From: JACVRW01 sp963821275
Lineage (GTDB): Bacteria > Actinomycetota > Thermoleophilia > Solirubrobacterales > Thermoleophilaceae
Length of the DNA stretch: 64,000 bases
NCBI GenBank assembly: GCA_963821275.1
Contig: CAWGDF010000010.1
Coordinates: 239,095 to 303,094, forward strand
Direction of reading: 5' to 3'
The notes below the pieces were generated by a model. That model was not told the origin of the DNA, made no database searches, and saw only the letters and a program-made list of their open reading frames with translations. Both the position numbers and the translations under genes were made by a program. Each line of letters opens with the position of its first letter. Position 1 is the first letter of the stretch. Shown here in pieces: positions 6,960 to 16,084 of this stretch.

Positions 6960-8285
6960 CTACCCGGCACACCCAAGAAGCTCCTCGGTCGAACGCGTCA
7001 GGCCGTCCGCCAGCACGTCGAGCCCGGCGACCCCGTCGCGGTCGGCGCAGAGGCCGAAGAAGAGCTTGCCCGCCGCCGAGATCACCGCGATGCGAAGCGC
7101 GTGGTGGGGCGCGATCTCGGCCAGCGAGTAGAGCTCGCGAACCTTCGCCCCCAGCACGTAGACCTCGTTTCGCGGGCCGGGGACGTTCGAGACGTTGAAG
7201 GTGAACACGTGCGGGCTCATCGCCAGGCGCGCGAACGACCGGTGCAGCCCGAGCCGGTACAGCGCCTCCGCGTCGTGGTGGAGCTTGCGTTCCATCGTCT
7301 GCCGGTTGATCGCCAGTACCCGTTGGACGGGGTCTGCCTCGGAGACCGGAAGGTCCACGAAGAAGTAGGAGTCGCGGTTGGCGAGGGCGCCTTCCTCGGA
7401 GCTCTCGTGAAGGCTCACGGGCACCTTCGCGCGTATCCCTGCGTCTTTCCCCGAGTCGTCCTCGAGCCACGTGCGGACCCCGCCCGCCACGATGCTCAGC
7501 ACGACGTCGTTCACCGTCACGCTCTCGTCGATCGCCTTGCCGGCCAGGCGGCACTCGGCGAAGGGCGCCTCGGCGAACGCCACCCTGCGCTTGGGGCCGA
7601 TGCGAGCCGCGACGGCAGAGGAGGTCGCGGTCCGCCCGAGCTCGCGTCTCAGCACGTCGCGCGACCGGAGCAGGGAGCGGAGCGCCTCGCGCACCCGGCG
7701 CCGCTGCCCGCGCTGCCGCGGGCGGCGTCCGCGCATGAGGAGGTCCCAGGCAGCCGGTGGCGCCGCCGGCCGCCAAGAGGATCGTGGCAGCGGAGCTGAC
7801 GGTTTCTCGCTCCACAGCACGGCCGACCCGAGGCCGACCGCGGCCGTCCCATCCGCCATGCAGTGGTGGATGCGCCAGATGAGCGCGGCCCGGTTGCCCT
7901 CCATGTCCACGAGGTCGAGGTGCCAGAGCGGACGCGCGCGGTCGAGGCGCTCGGCCATTCGTCGGGCGACCAGCTCACTGAGCTCGCCACGGCTCACTGG
8001 CCGATCGACGGGAAGCCGAGTGACGTGATTGGCGATGTCGAAATCGGCGTGGTCGACCCATGCCGGCCGCCCGACCCCCAGCGGCGCCGCAGCGAGCCGC
8101 CGCCGCAGGCGCGGCGCCCCATCGAGGCGGGCGCTCAGCGAGGCGCGCAGATCGTCCAGGGTGGGTAGCGCTTCTCCACCCTCGCCCCCGATCACCACGA
8201 CCTTGCAGGTGTGCCCGCGCACCGGACCACGCTCCAGCTTGAGGATCTGCACGTCCTGGGCGCTCAGTCGGTCGACGTCGGTCAC
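6960..8285 (-). CDS. wax ester synthase/diacylglycerol acyltransferase (WS/DGAT)
   Basis: Transfers acyl groups from acyl-CoA to long-chain alcohols or diacylglycerol, producing storage wax esters or triacylglycerol at the membrane. The catalytic HHxxxDG motif is present as HHCMADG at residues 140-146, preceded by LWHLDLVDMEG and the usual N-terminal LSAQD segment. The C-terminal half carries the family's VSNVPGPRNEVYVLGAKV block. At 441 residues the length is slightly short for the family (about 450-480). The GTG at 8285 gives MTDVDRLSAQD, the normal N-terminus. It is divergent from the next gene. The many antisense frames across it are shadows. Confidence 0.92.
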   Translation of the reverse strand: MTDVDRLSAQDVQILKLERGPVRGHTCKVVVIGGEGGEALPTLDDLRASLSARLDGAPRLRRRLAAAPLGVGRPAWVDHADFDIANHVTRLPVDRPVSRGELSELVARRMAERLDRARPLWHLDLVDMEGNRAALIWRIHHCMADGTAAVGLGSAVLWSEKPSAPLPRSSWRPAAPPAAWDLLMRGRRPRQRGQRRRVREALRSLLRSRDVLRRELGRTATSSAVAARIGPKRRVAFAEAPFAECRLAGKAIDESVTVNDVVLSIVAGGVRTWLEDDSGKDAGIRAKVPVSLHESSEEGALANRDSYFFVDLPVSEADPVQRVLAINRQTMERKLHHDAEALYRLGLHRSFARLAMSPHVFTFNVSNVPGPRNEVYVLGAKVRELYSLAEIAPHHALRIAVISAAGKLFFGLCADRDGVAGLDVLADGLTRSTEELLGCAG

Positions 8286-8326
8286 GCGGTCAACCCCGCC
8301 AAAGTCTGACAGGGATACTCCCGACG

Positions 8327-8680
8327 GTGGCCCAGGAGGACGTCGAGCTAATCCGCACGCTCTACGAGCGCTGGCAGCGCGACGACCCGGCGCTCGAGCT
8401 GTTCGCCGATGACTTCGACTGGTCCACGCCTCATCCGGGGGCGTCGGAGCTGCGCGGGATAGAGGCGGTCGGCTCCTTCATCCGCGACTACCGCGGCGCT
8501 TGGGAGGAATGGCGGATCGAGCTCGAGGACCTGCAGGACCTCGGAGGCGGACAGGTGCTCGTGCGCTTCACCGAACACGCTCGCGGCCGTGGGAGTGGCG
8601 CGATGGCCAGCGTGCGGGTGGAGGGGGTCTGGACCGTCTCCGGCGGGAAGGCGACCCGCTTCAGGGGCCGTGGGCGTTAG
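8327..8680 (+). CDS. SnoaL-like (NTF2-fold) protein
   Basis: A 117-residue alpha+beta barrel of the SnoaL/NTF2 type: MAQEDVELIRTLYERW helix, then a FADDFDW strand and the PHPGASELRGIEAVGSFIRDY segment typical of this large family of small-ligand binders and isomerases. The substrate is unknown. Compared with the homologue at 43347-43748, the C-terminal helix is missing: the frame stops right after GGKATRFRGRGR, and the next gene's GTG (8670) lies inside it. The 3' end may have been clipped. GTG start at 8327. Confidence 0.7.
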   Translation: MAQEDVELIRTLYERWQRDDPALELFADDFDWSTPHPGASELRGIEAVGSFIRDYRGAWEEWRIELEDLQDLGGGQVLVRFTEHARGRGSGAMASVRVEGVWTVSGGKATRFRGRGR

Positions 8681-9902
8681 GGCGCGGTCGGTGGCCTGCG
8701 CGCTGCTCGCCATCGTGGCGGCGCCGCAGGCTGCGCAGGCGGCCGAGCTGCCGCTCGGCTCCCGGGCCCTCGACGAGCGGCGCTCCGTCGCCCGCGTGGC
8801 GCCCGGGATCAGCTGGATGCGGATCGTGCGCGAGGGCGGGCCCTGGCGGGTGAACGTGCTGCGCATCCGCCCGGACCGGCTCGCGGGCCGGGTCGGCGGC
8901 GTGCTGTCGAACCGGCGTGTGGCGGGCCGCGAGCGGACGAGCGCCATGGGCCGCCGGACGCGCGCGCTCGCGGGGGTGAACGGGGGCTTCTTCGCCGTCG
9001 ACGGCGACCCGGTGGGTGCGCTCGCGATCGGCGGCCGGCTGCTGAGCGAGCCGGTCGACGGCCGGTCCGGCCTGCTCGTGCCATCAGTCACCGGCGCACC
9101 ACCGTCGATCGCGCCGCTGGAGTTCGAGGGCGAGGTTGCGGGGGAGGGGGAGGTGCGCTCCCTGGACGGCATCGAGCGGCGGCGCGGTGTCATCCCTGCC
9201 TGCGGCGGCCGCGGCGGCGACCGGCCCACCGAACGGCCGAACGCGGCGCTGACCTGCACCGACCCGAGCGAGCTGGTGCTCCTCTCCCGGCGCTACGGGC
9301 CGGCCACGGCCACGCGCGGGGGTCTCGAGGCCGTGCTCGACCGCGGCGTGGTGAGCGCGCTGCAACGTGGCGGCAGCACGGCGATTTCAAGAGGCCGGCT
9401 GATCCTCAGCGCCAGCGGCGCCGCGACCCGCTTCCTGCGCCGCGCCGCCCCGCCCGGCAGCCGGCCCGAGCTGCGGATCGGGTTGGAGGCGGAGGGACAG
9501 GACGTGGACCTGGACCAGCACGCGCTGGTCGTCGGCGGCGGGCCCAGGCTGCTTGCCGAGGGGCGGGTCGCGGTGGCGGCCCGGGCCGAGGGGTTCGCAC
9601 CGCTCGAGGCGCCCGGCTTCTTCTCCTCCTTCGTCCGCGCGCGCAACCCTCGCACCCTTGCCGGCGTGCGTCGCGACGGGAGCCTCCTGCTCGTGACCGT
9701 GGACGGGCGACAGCCCGGCTGGAGCGCCGGCGCCACGCTGGGCGAGGCCGCCCGGCTGATGCGCGCGCTGGGCGCCCGCGATGCGCTCAACCTCGACGGC
9801 GGCGGCTCCACGGCGATGACCGTCCGAGGGGAGCTGGTCAACCGCCCGTCTGACCCGGCCGGCGAGCGCTCCGTGAGCGACGGCGTGTTCGTGCTGCCGT
9901 GA
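8670..9902 (+). CDS. secreted phosphodiester glycosidase-domain protein
   Basis: Resembles the NAGPA/DUF2233 family, whose best-known member removes N-acetylglucosamine from phosphodiester-linked sugars. The family blocks GVNGGFFAVDG, near residue 105, and NLDGGGSTAM, near the C-terminus, are intact. The start is the GTG at 8670, which gives a basic leader and a hydrophobic signal segment (VACALLAIVAAPQAAQA), so export is expected. The longer frame from 8589 only adds out-of-frame translation of the SnoaL-like gene. It overlaps that gene's stop and, by four bases (GTGA), the next gene, so these are probably one operon. The substrate may be a surface glycopolymer. Confidence 0.85.
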   Translation: MGVRARSVACALLAIVAAPQAAQAAELPLGSRALDERRSVARVAPGISWMRIVREGGPWRVNVLRIRPDRLAGRVGGVLSNRRVAGRERTSAMGRRTRALAGVNGGFFAVDGDPVGALAIGGRLLSEPVDGRSGLLVPSVTGAPPSIAPLEFEGEVAGEGEVRSLDGIERRRGVIPACGGRGGDRPTERPNAALTCTDPSELVLLSRRYGPATATRGGLEAVLDRGVVSALQRGGSTAISRGRLILSASGAATRFLRRAAPPGSRPELRIGLEAEGQDVDLDQHALVVGGGPRLLAEGRVAVAARAEGFAPLEAPGFFSSFVRARNPRTLAGVRRDGSLLLVTVDGRQPGWSAGATLGEAARLMRALGARDALNLDGGGSTAMTVRGELVNRPSDPAGERSVSDGVFVLP

Positions 9903-10768
9903 GGCGCGTCGCGTCCGCCCTGGCGCTCGCCGCCCTGGCCGGCGGGGTAGGGAGCGCGGCCGCTCAGCAGCCGGAGCCGGAGCGGGCCGTGGTCTGGGCG
10001 GTGGGCGACGCGGCCACTCCCGGACCGGCCGCCCGGCGTCTCGCCAGGACCATCCGCCGCGCCCGGCCCGACCGCTTTCTCTACCTCGGCGACGTCTACG
10101 AGTACGGCACCGCGGCGGAGTTCTGGCGCAACTACGACCCCCTCTACGGCCGCCTGGCCGCGATCACGGAGTCCACGCCGGGCAACCACGAATGGGCGAA
10201 TCGCTACAGCGGCTACTACCGCTACTGGCGCGAGAAGAAGGGACGCCGCCAACCGCCCTGGTCGCGCACCGCGCTGGCGGGCTGGGAGCTGCTCAACCTG
10301 AACTCCGAGGCGGCCCACGGGCCGGGCTCCCGCCAGCTGCGCTGGCTCGAGCGCGTCCTGAGCGCGCCCGCTGACTGCCGCATCGCCTTCTGGCACCGGC
10401 CACGGTTCTCCGCCGGCACCGGGCACGGAGACTCACCCGACATGGCGCCGTTGTGGCGCGCGCTTCGCGGGCAAGCCCGGGCCGTGATCAGCGGCCACGA
10501 CCACGACCTCCAACGGCTGCGGCCCCGCGGCGGGATCGCCCAGTACGTGGCCGGCGCAGGCGGCCGCTCGCGGTACGCCCTCGATCGCGGCGACCCGCGG
10601 GTGGCCTGGGGTCGCGACGACACCGACGGCGCCCTGCGGATCGTGCTGAAGCCCGGAATCGCGACCTTCGAGTTCCGCGACGCCGCGGGCCGGCTGCTCG
10701 ACCGCAGCCGCCGGACCTGCGCGGCGCGCCCGGCGTATTCTGGCCGCCGCCGATGGAAGACGTGGTGA
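9899..10768 (+). CDS. secreted calcineurin-like metallophosphoesterase
   Basis: A two-metal phosphoesterase with all five family motifs: GDAA, LYLGDVYEYG, PGNHEWA, FWHRPRFS and SGHDHDLQ. The N-terminus is a signal peptide (VASALALAALAGGVGSAAA), so it acts outside the membrane. The GTG at 9899 overlaps the preceding glycosidase stop. The pairing of a phosphodiester glycosidase with a phosphoesterase suggests stepwise breakdown or editing of a phosphodiester-linked sugar. The last 16 bases overlap the nucleotidyltransferase gene, which starts at 10753. Confidence 0.85.
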   Translation: MRRVASALALAALAGGVGSAAAQQPEPERAVVWAVGDAATPGPAARRLARTIRRARPDRFLYLGDVYEYGTAAEFWRNYDPLYGRLAAITESTPGNHEWANRYSGYYRYWREKKGRRQPPWSRTALAGWELLNLNSEAAHGPGSRQLRWLERVLSAPADCRIAFWHRPRFSAGTGHGDSPDMAPLWRALRGQARAVISGHDHDLQRLRPRGGIAQYVAGAGGRSRYALDRGDPRVAWGRDDTDGALRIVLKPGIATFEFRDAAGRLLDRSRRTCAARPAYSGRRRWKTW

Positions 10769-11463
10769 TCCTCTGCGGCGGGCGCGGCACGCGCCTGCGC
10801 GGGCACAGCGAGACGATCCCCAAGCCGCTGGTCGAGATCGGCGGCCGCCCGATCCTCTGGCACGTGATCCGCATCTACGCCGAGCAGGGCTTCCGGCGCT
10901 TCCTTCTCTGCCTGGGCCACCGCGGCGAGATGATCGAGCACTTCGTGCGACACGACGGCCTTCCGGCCGGCCTCCGGATCGAGTGCCTCCACACCGGCGA
11001 GGAGACACCGACAGGAGGACGCATCGCCCTCGTGGCCCAGCATCTCAGGGGCGAGCGCTTCTGCGCGACCTACGCCGACGGCGTGGCCGACGTCGACCTG
11101 CGCGGCCTGCTCACCTTTCACAGCGAGCGGGGCCTGCTGGCCACGATCACAGTCGTGCGGCCAGAGCTCCAGTTCGGCGTGGCCCGGCTCGACGGCGACG
11201 GCCGGGTCGAGGGCTTCAGCGAGAAGCCGCGCTTCGAGGGCTGGGTCAACGGCGGCTTCTTCTGCTTCCAGCGCGGGGTGCTCGACTACCTCGCCGAGGA
11301 CTCCGTGCTCGAGCGGGAGCCCTTCGAGCGCCTGGCCTCCAATGGCCAGCTGTGCGCGTACCGGCACACGGGCTTCTGGGACTGCATGGACACCTACAAG
11401 GATGCGGTGCTCCTGAACGACCTCTGGGACTCCGGCCGGGCGCCCTGGAAGCTCTGGCGCTGA
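10753..11463 (+). CDS. sugar-1-phosphate nucleotidyltransferase (glucose-1-phosphate cytidylyltransferase-like)
   Basis: A 236-residue nucleotidyltransferase that activates a sugar-1-phosphate. It has the nucleotide-binding CGGRGTRL at residues 8-15, ETIPKPLVEIGGRPILWHVI, and a YADGVADVDL metal-binding block. It resembles the rfbF product encoded at 39539-40345 closely enough to be a paralogue, including the shared ending SGRAPWKLWR versus SGDAPWQLWK. The ATG at 10753 is the correct start, because upstream sequence in this frame only shadows the phosphoesterase. Inferred product: an NDP-sugar, CDP being most likely. Its place among secreted phosphosugar enzymes rather than in the polysaccharide cluster is notable. 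Confidence 0.85.
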   Translation: MEDVVILCGGRGTRLRGHSETIPKPLVEIGGRPILWHVIRIYAEQGFRRFLLCLGHRGEMIEHFVRHDGLPAGLRIECLHTGEETPTGGRIALVAQHLRGERFCATYADGVADVDLRGLLTFHSERGLLATITVVRPELQFGVARLDGDGRVEGFSEKPRFEGWVNGGFFCFQRGVLDYLAEDSVLEREPFERLASNGQLCAYRHTGFWDCMDTYKDAVLLNDLWDSGRAPWKLWR

Positions 11464-11497
11464 AGGAACTCCCGCTCGCCCGGCGAAAACCGCGTCC

Positions 11498-12349
11498 GTG
11501 ACGCGTACCGGGACGACCGCTCTCACACTGTCCGAGGAGATACGCCAGCGCTTCGACGAGTTCAGCCGCTCCCAGAAGGACGTCGGCCAGTACATCGTCG
11601 ACCACCTGGAGGAGGCCGCCTTCCACACCGCCGAGGAGCTTGCCCGGCGGGCGAACACCTCGAGCTCGACCGTCGTTCGCTTCGCCCAGGCGCTCGGCTT
11701 CGAGGGCTTCCCCGAGCTCCAGGCCGCCGCTCGCGACGAGTACCGGCGCGCGCGCGAGAACGGCGCGGCGCCGGCCGAGCTGGGCACGCCGCCACTGTTT
11801 CCCATCGACCAGACCGAGTTCGAGACCGCGCTGGCCGCCGACCACGCGAACCTGGCCGAGACCGCCCGCAGGATCGACCGCGACGAGGTGATGGCCGCGG
11901 TGGACGTGATCTCCCGGGCCGACCGCATCGTCCTCTGCGGCACAGACCAGATGGCCTTCTTCGCGAGCTACCTGCGGCACCTGCTGATGCTGCTCGACCT
12001 CCGCGCCGAGGTCGTGGCCTCGCCCAGCCAGGAGGGCCTGGCCAAGCTCGGCCGTGTGGACGAGCGGACCGTGATGGTCGGGTTCTCGGCCGGCCGGCCC
12101 CACCCGCTCGTGGTGCGCGCAATGAAGCTCGCGAAGAACCGCCGGGCGGCTCGGGTCGCGATCGCCGACGCCACGCTGTCCGAGGTGGCCAAGCTCGCCG
12201 AACACCGGCTCTACTACTCGTCCAACAGCCCGGCCTACGTGCGCTCTCACACCGCCCTGCTGGGCCTGATCCAGGCGCTGGCCTACGGGGTGTACGCCCT
12301 CGACGAGTCGGCCTACGCCGACCGCATCAAGGCCTTCCGGCTGAAGTAG
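11498..12349 (+). CDS. MurR/RpiR family transcriptional regulator
   Basis: N-terminal helix-turn-helix of the RpiR type (KDVGQYIVDHLEEAAFHTAEE then TSSSTVVRFAQALGFEGFPEL), followed by a SIS-type sugar-phosphate-binding domain (ISRADRIVLCGTDQMAFFAS... and GRPHPLVVRAMKLAKN). Members usually sense a phosphosugar and control sugar catabolism or recycling. It is 34 bases after the nucleotidyltransferase and overlaps the M23 peptidase gene by one base, so it may regulate the surrounding phosphosugar operon. GTG start at 11498; 283 residues, normal length. Confidence 0.88.
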   Translation: MTRTGTTALTLSEEIRQRFDEFSRSQKDVGQYIVDHLEEAAFHTAEELARRANTSSSTVVRFAQALGFEGFPELQAAARDEYRRARENGAAPAELGTPPLFPIDQTEFETALAADHANLAETARRIDRDEVMAAVDVISRADRIVLCGTDQMAFFASYLRHLLMLLDLRAEVVASPSQEGLAKLGRVDERTVMVGFSAGRPHPLVVRAMKLAKNRRAARVAIADATLSEVAKLAEHRLYYSSNSPAYVRSHTALLGLIQALAYGVYALDESAYADRIKAFRLK

Positions 12350-13611
12350 TGCCCGGCTGCGCGCCTCGAGTAGGCGGCGGGCTGGACCGGCCCCTGAAAG
12401 GGGTTAGGCTCTTCGCCCGATGGCCCTCGAGGAGTGCACGGGCGCGGTGCATCGCGCTGTGCCTGATGGTCGTGGCCTGTGCCGCTCTCGCGGTTGCCCC
12501 GGCCGCCCCGGCCGCCGATCGCTATACGCCGTTGGTGCAGTCGGTGATGTCGAAGCCGCGGTGGTTCGACGACGGCGAGGGCCGTACTCGTGTGGTCTAC
12601 GAGCTGAAGCTGACGAATGGGTTTCCCGTGCCGGTGACCGTGAGGTCGGTCAGCGTGCGCGATGTGGGCCGGGGGCGGACGATCGAGCGGCTCCGCGGGT
12701 CGGAGCTGATGGACTCGATGACGCTGCTGGCCAGCCCCACCGAGCCGACCACCACGGTGCCGGGGTCGGGGGTCGGTGTGGTTTGGCTGGAGGTTGCCGT
12801 GGCGAATCGGCGGCGGGTGCCGCGGGCGGTCAGGCATAGGGTGACGGTGGCGGTGCCGCCCGACCTGCCGGTGCCTCCCACGATCACCGCCACGGGCGGG
12901 TTTGCGCGGGTGGATCGCCGGCCGCCGGTGGTGCTGGGCCCGCCGCTCCGCGGCCCGGGCTGGGTGGCGGCCGGGAGCTGCTGCGACGGGCCTCACCGGC
13001 GCTCGATCCAGCCCGTCAACGGCAGGCTGTACCTGGGTCAGCGGTTTGCCATCGACTGGAACGGCGTCAATGCCCAGGACCGGATGGTGGTCGGCAACCC
13101 GAGCCTCAACAGCAGCTGGACCTTCTACGGCAAGCCGGTGTTGGCGGTCGCCGACGCGCGCGTCGTAGCGGCGGTCGACCGCTTCCCGGACCAGATCCCC
13201 AACGACCCCAAGCCGGTGACCATCCAAGAGGCCGACGGCAACTATGTGATCCTGGCCCTGGGCAAGGGCCGGTACGCGTTCTATGCCCATCTGAAGCGGG
13301 ACAGCGTGCGGGTCGAGCGCGGCGATCGGGTGCGTGAGGGGGAGGTGCTGGGGCTGTTGGGCAACAGCGGCAGCTCGACCGGGCCGCATCTGCACTTCCA
13401 GCTGATGAACCGGCCGTCTGCTTTGGCCTCCGACGGGCTGCCCTACGTGTTCGACCGGTATCGACTGACCGGCCGTTTCCCGCCCTTCGACGACGCCCTG
13501 GCGGCCATCGTCAACGCCGGCCGGCCCGTGCCCATCGACCGCGCCGACACCGGCCCCCACCGCGGCGAGCTACCACTGGGCCGCGACGTTGTCAGCTTCC
13601 GAGGCAGATGA
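12349..13611 (+). CDS. secreted M23-family (LytM-like) peptidase-domain protein
   Basis: The C-terminal half is an M23/LytM zinc peptidase fold of the kind that cleaves peptidoglycan cross-links: ADGNYVILALGKGRYAFYAH, then GDRVREGEVLGLLGNSG and TGPHLHFQLM with the HxH zinc ligands. The first metal-binding His is not obvious, so activity is uncertain. The N-terminal half is an all-beta segment (residues about 60-190). A hydrophobic export signal (CIALCLMVVACAALAVAPA) sits at residues 34-56. The GTG at 12349 gives a long leader; ATG 12466 would cut into the signal. A frame error near 12420 is also possible, since an ATG with an AAGGGG site lies there in another frame. Confidence 0.8.
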   Translation: MPGCAPRVGGGLDRPLKGVRLFARWPSRSARARCIALCLMVVACAALAVAPAAPAADRYTPLVQSVMSKPRWFDDGEGRTRVVYELKLTNGFPVPVTVRSVSVRDVGRGRTIERLRGSELMDSMTLLASPTEPTTTVPGSGVGVVWLEVAVANRRRVPRAVRHRVTVAVPPDLPVPPTITATGGFARVDRRPPVVLGPPLRGPGWVAAGSCCDGPHRRSIQPVNGRLYLGQRFAIDWNGVNAQDRMVVGNPSLNSSWTFYGKPVLAVADARVVAAVDRFPDQIPNDPKPVTIQEADGNYVILALGKGRYAFYAHLKRDSVRVERGDRVREGEVLGLLGNSGSSTGPHLHFQLMNRPSALASDGLPYVFDRYRLTGRFPPFDDALAAIVNAGRPVPIDRADTGPHRGELPLGRDVVSFRGR

Positions 13612-13680
13612 CCAGCGTCGGTTGGAACGGTCCCTGAACGGGTAGAACCCCGCGCGCAGCCCACGTCGAGGAGGTCCCCC

Positions 13681-15105
13681 TTGCTCCGCAGGTCGCTCGC
13701 GCCGCTGCTGGCGTCAGCCGTCGCCCTACTCATCGCCGCCGCTCCGGTGTCGGCCCAGCGCTTCACGCCCGGCGCCCCGGGGTCCGGCGATCCGTTCTTC
13801 CCCGAGGCCGGCAACGGCGGCTACGACGTGCGCCACTACTCGCTGAAGCTCGACTACGAGCGGCCCGGCGGGCGACTGGAGGGGCGGGTGCACGTCTTCG
13901 CGCGCGCGACGCAGAACCTGTCGCGCTTCAATCTCGACCTGCGCGACTTCCTGACCGTCTCGCGCGTGCGGGTAAACGGCCGGCGCGCCTCGTTCACCCA
14001 CTCTGGCCAGGAGCTCTCGATCACACCGCGCGAGGGGCTCCGAAAGCACCGCCGCTTCGTCGTCACGGTCAGGTACGGCGGCGTGCCGCAGGAGATCACG
14101 GACCCGGACGAGTCGATCGAGGGCTGGGTCGTGCCCGAGGCCGACCCGGACGGCGCCTTCGTGGTCAACGAGCCCCAGGGCTCGCCCGGCTGGTACCCGG
14201 TCAACGACAGCCCGCGCGACAAGGCGACCTTCGACTTCCGGGTGTCGGTGCCCGAGGGCAGCACCGTGATGGCCAACGGAAGGCTGCTCGGGCAGCGCAC
14301 GCGCGGCGGGCGAACCACCTGGCGCTGGTACGAGGACTCGCCCATGGCCCCGTACCTCGCGACCGCCACGAACGGCCCGTTCGAAACCCGCTTCTACCGC
14401 GCGAACGGGCTGCCGATGTACGACGCCGTGGACCCGGACACGCGCGAGTCTGCCAGCGGCACGCAGCCGCAGCCTGAGTTGGCCTGGGAGCGGCTCGAGT
14501 TGCAGCCGGAGATCATCGCGTTCTTCAGCGAGCTGTACGGTGACTATCCGTTCTCCACCGGCGGCGGAATCATGGACTGGGCGCCGAACGTCAGCTACTC
14601 GCTGGAGTCGCAGGGCCGCGCCAACTACTGGCGTGTGATTGCGCCGACCACCGTGGTGCACGAGATCGCCCACCAGTGGTTCGGCAACGCGGTGACACTG
14701 GCCGTCTGGCCCGACATCTGGCTGAACGAGGGCTTCGCACGCTGGTCGGAATGGATCTACGCCGAGCGCCACGCCGGGCCGACGGCCCAGTCGCGCTTCG
14801 ACACGCTCTACGCCCGGCCGCCGGAGAACGCCTTGTGGACCCTGCCGCCGGCCGACGTGGGTGGCCCGGAGAACATGTTCGCCGGAGCGGTCTACGACCG
14901 CGGCGCAATGACCCTCCAGGCGTTGCGCGTGAAGGTCGGCGAGCGCGACTTCTTCCGGATCCTGCGCGGCTGGTACCGCGACAACCGATACGGCAACGTG
15001 ACCAGCGCGGACTTCATCGCGCTCTCCGAGCGGGTGAGCCGGCAACAGCTCGACGACTTCTTCGACGTCTGGCTGTACCAGCCCGGGAAACCTGCCGCCT
15101 GGTAG
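13681..15105 (+). CDS. secreted M1-family metallopeptidase
   Basis: A gluzincin aminopeptidase. The zinc motif HEIAHQWFGN lies near residue 327 and the third ligand Glu in WLNEGFARWSEW follows at the usual spacing. Substrate-domain features are present (YDVRHYSLKLDYERPGG at the N-terminus, GGGIMDWAPNVSYSLESQGR before the zinc site). At 474 residues it has only the N-terminal and catalytic domains of larger M1 enzymes. The TTG at 13681 follows a GAGGAGG site and opens a signal peptide (LLASAVALLIAAAPVSA), so the enzyme acts outside the cell. Likely role: trimming extracellular peptides. Confidence 0.9.
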   Translation: MLRRSLAPLLASAVALLIAAAPVSAQRFTPGAPGSGDPFFPEAGNGGYDVRHYSLKLDYERPGGRLEGRVHVFARATQNLSRFNLDLRDFLTVSRVRVNGRRASFTHSGQELSITPREGLRKHRRFVVTVRYGGVPQEITDPDESIEGWVVPEADPDGAFVVNEPQGSPGWYPVNDSPRDKATFDFRVSVPEGSTVMANGRLLGQRTRGGRTTWRWYEDSPMAPYLATATNGPFETRFYRANGLPMYDAVDPDTRESASGTQPQPELAWERLELQPEIIAFFSELYGDYPFSTGGGIMDWAPNVSYSLESQGRANYWRVIAPTTVVHEIAHQWFGNAVTLAVWPDIWLNEGFARWSEWIYAERHAGPTAQSRFDTLYARPPENALWTLPPADVGGPENMFAGAVYDRGAMTLQALRVKVGERDFFRILRGWYRDNRYGNVTSADFIALSERVSRQQLDDFFDVWLYQPGKPAAW

Positions 15106-15191
15106 AGAGGCGGCGGCCGCGCTTGGCCGCCGCGGCCGAACTTGCCCCGCCGCGGCGGCGTGACGCCCCCGGCGGGCTATCCTCACTGGCG

Positions 15192-16076
15192 ATGGAGACC
15201 GGGACGTTCAGGGTGAAGGCCGGCCTGGCCGAGATGCTCAAGGGCGGGGTGATCATGGACGTGGTCACCGCCGAGGAGGCCAAGATCGCCGAGGACGCGG
15301 GCGCGGCTGCGGTGATGGCGCTGGAGCGCGTGCCCGCCGACATCCGCGCCGCGGGCGGCGTGGCGCGCATGGCCGACCCCACGAAGATCGCCGAGATCCA
15401 GGAGGCCGTGACGATCCCCGTGATGGCCAAGGCGCGCATCGGGCATTTCATGGAGGCCCGTGTGCTGGAGGCGCTGGAGGTCGACTACATCGACGAGTCC
15501 GAGGTCCTCACGCCCGCCGACGAGGCTCATCACATCGACAAGTGGGGCTTCAAGGTGCCGTTCGTCTGTGGGGCCACGAACCTGGGCGAGGCGCTTCGCC
15601 GCATCGCCGAGGGCGCGGCGATGATCCGCTCGAAGGGCGAGGCCGGCACCGGCAACGTGGTCGAGGCCGTCCGCCACATCCGCCTCATCCGGGGGGAGAT
15701 CCGGCGGCTTTCCGCGCTCGACCCGGCGGAGATCCCAACCGCCGCCAAGGAGCTGCAGGCCCCCGTGGACCTCGTTCGCCAGGTCGCCGAGACCGGCGGC
15801 CTGCCGGTGGTGCTGTTCTGCGCCGGCGGCATCGCCACGCCGGCGGACGCCGCGCTGATGATGCAGCTGGGCGCGGAGGGCAACTTCGTGGGCTCCGGAA
15901 TCTTCAAGTCCTCCGACCCCGCCCGTCGCGCCCGGGCGATCGTCGAGGCCACGACCCACCACCACGACCCCGAGCGGGTGGCGGCCGCGTCGCGGGAGCT
16001 GGGTGAGGCGATGCCCGGCATCGAGATCGGCACGTTGCAGGCCGACGGCGGCCTGCTACAGAACCGCGGCTGGTAG
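15192..16076 (+). CDS. pdxS: pyridoxal 5'-phosphate synthase subunit PdxS
   Basis: Synthase subunit of the DXP-independent vitamin B6 pathway. It condenses ribose 5-phosphate, glyceraldehyde 3-phosphate and ammonia to PLP, using ammonia from PdxT. Near-canonical sequence: GGVIMDVVTAEEA, the imine-forming lysine in PVMAKARIGHF (Lys80), and RSKGEAGTGNVVEA with the second lysine. ATG at 15192; 294 residues is the family's normal size. pdxT follows nine bases after the stop. The frame continuing upstream to 14676 is a shadow of the M1 peptidase. Confidence 0.98.
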   Translation: METGTFRVKAGLAEMLKGGVIMDVVTAEEAKIAEDAGAAAVMALERVPADIRAAGGVARMADPTKIAEIQEAVTIPVMAKARIGHFMEARVLEALEVDYIDESEVLTPADEAHHIDKWGFKVPFVCGATNLGEALRRIAEGAAMIRSKGEAGTGNVVEAVRHIRLIRGEIRRLSALDPAEIPTAAKELQAPVDLVRQVAETGGLPVVLFCAGGIATPADAALMMQLGAEGNFVGSGIFKSSDPARRARAIVEATTHHHDPERVAAASRELGEAMPGIEIGTLQADGGLLQNRGW

Positions 16077-16084
16077 CCCGCTTC

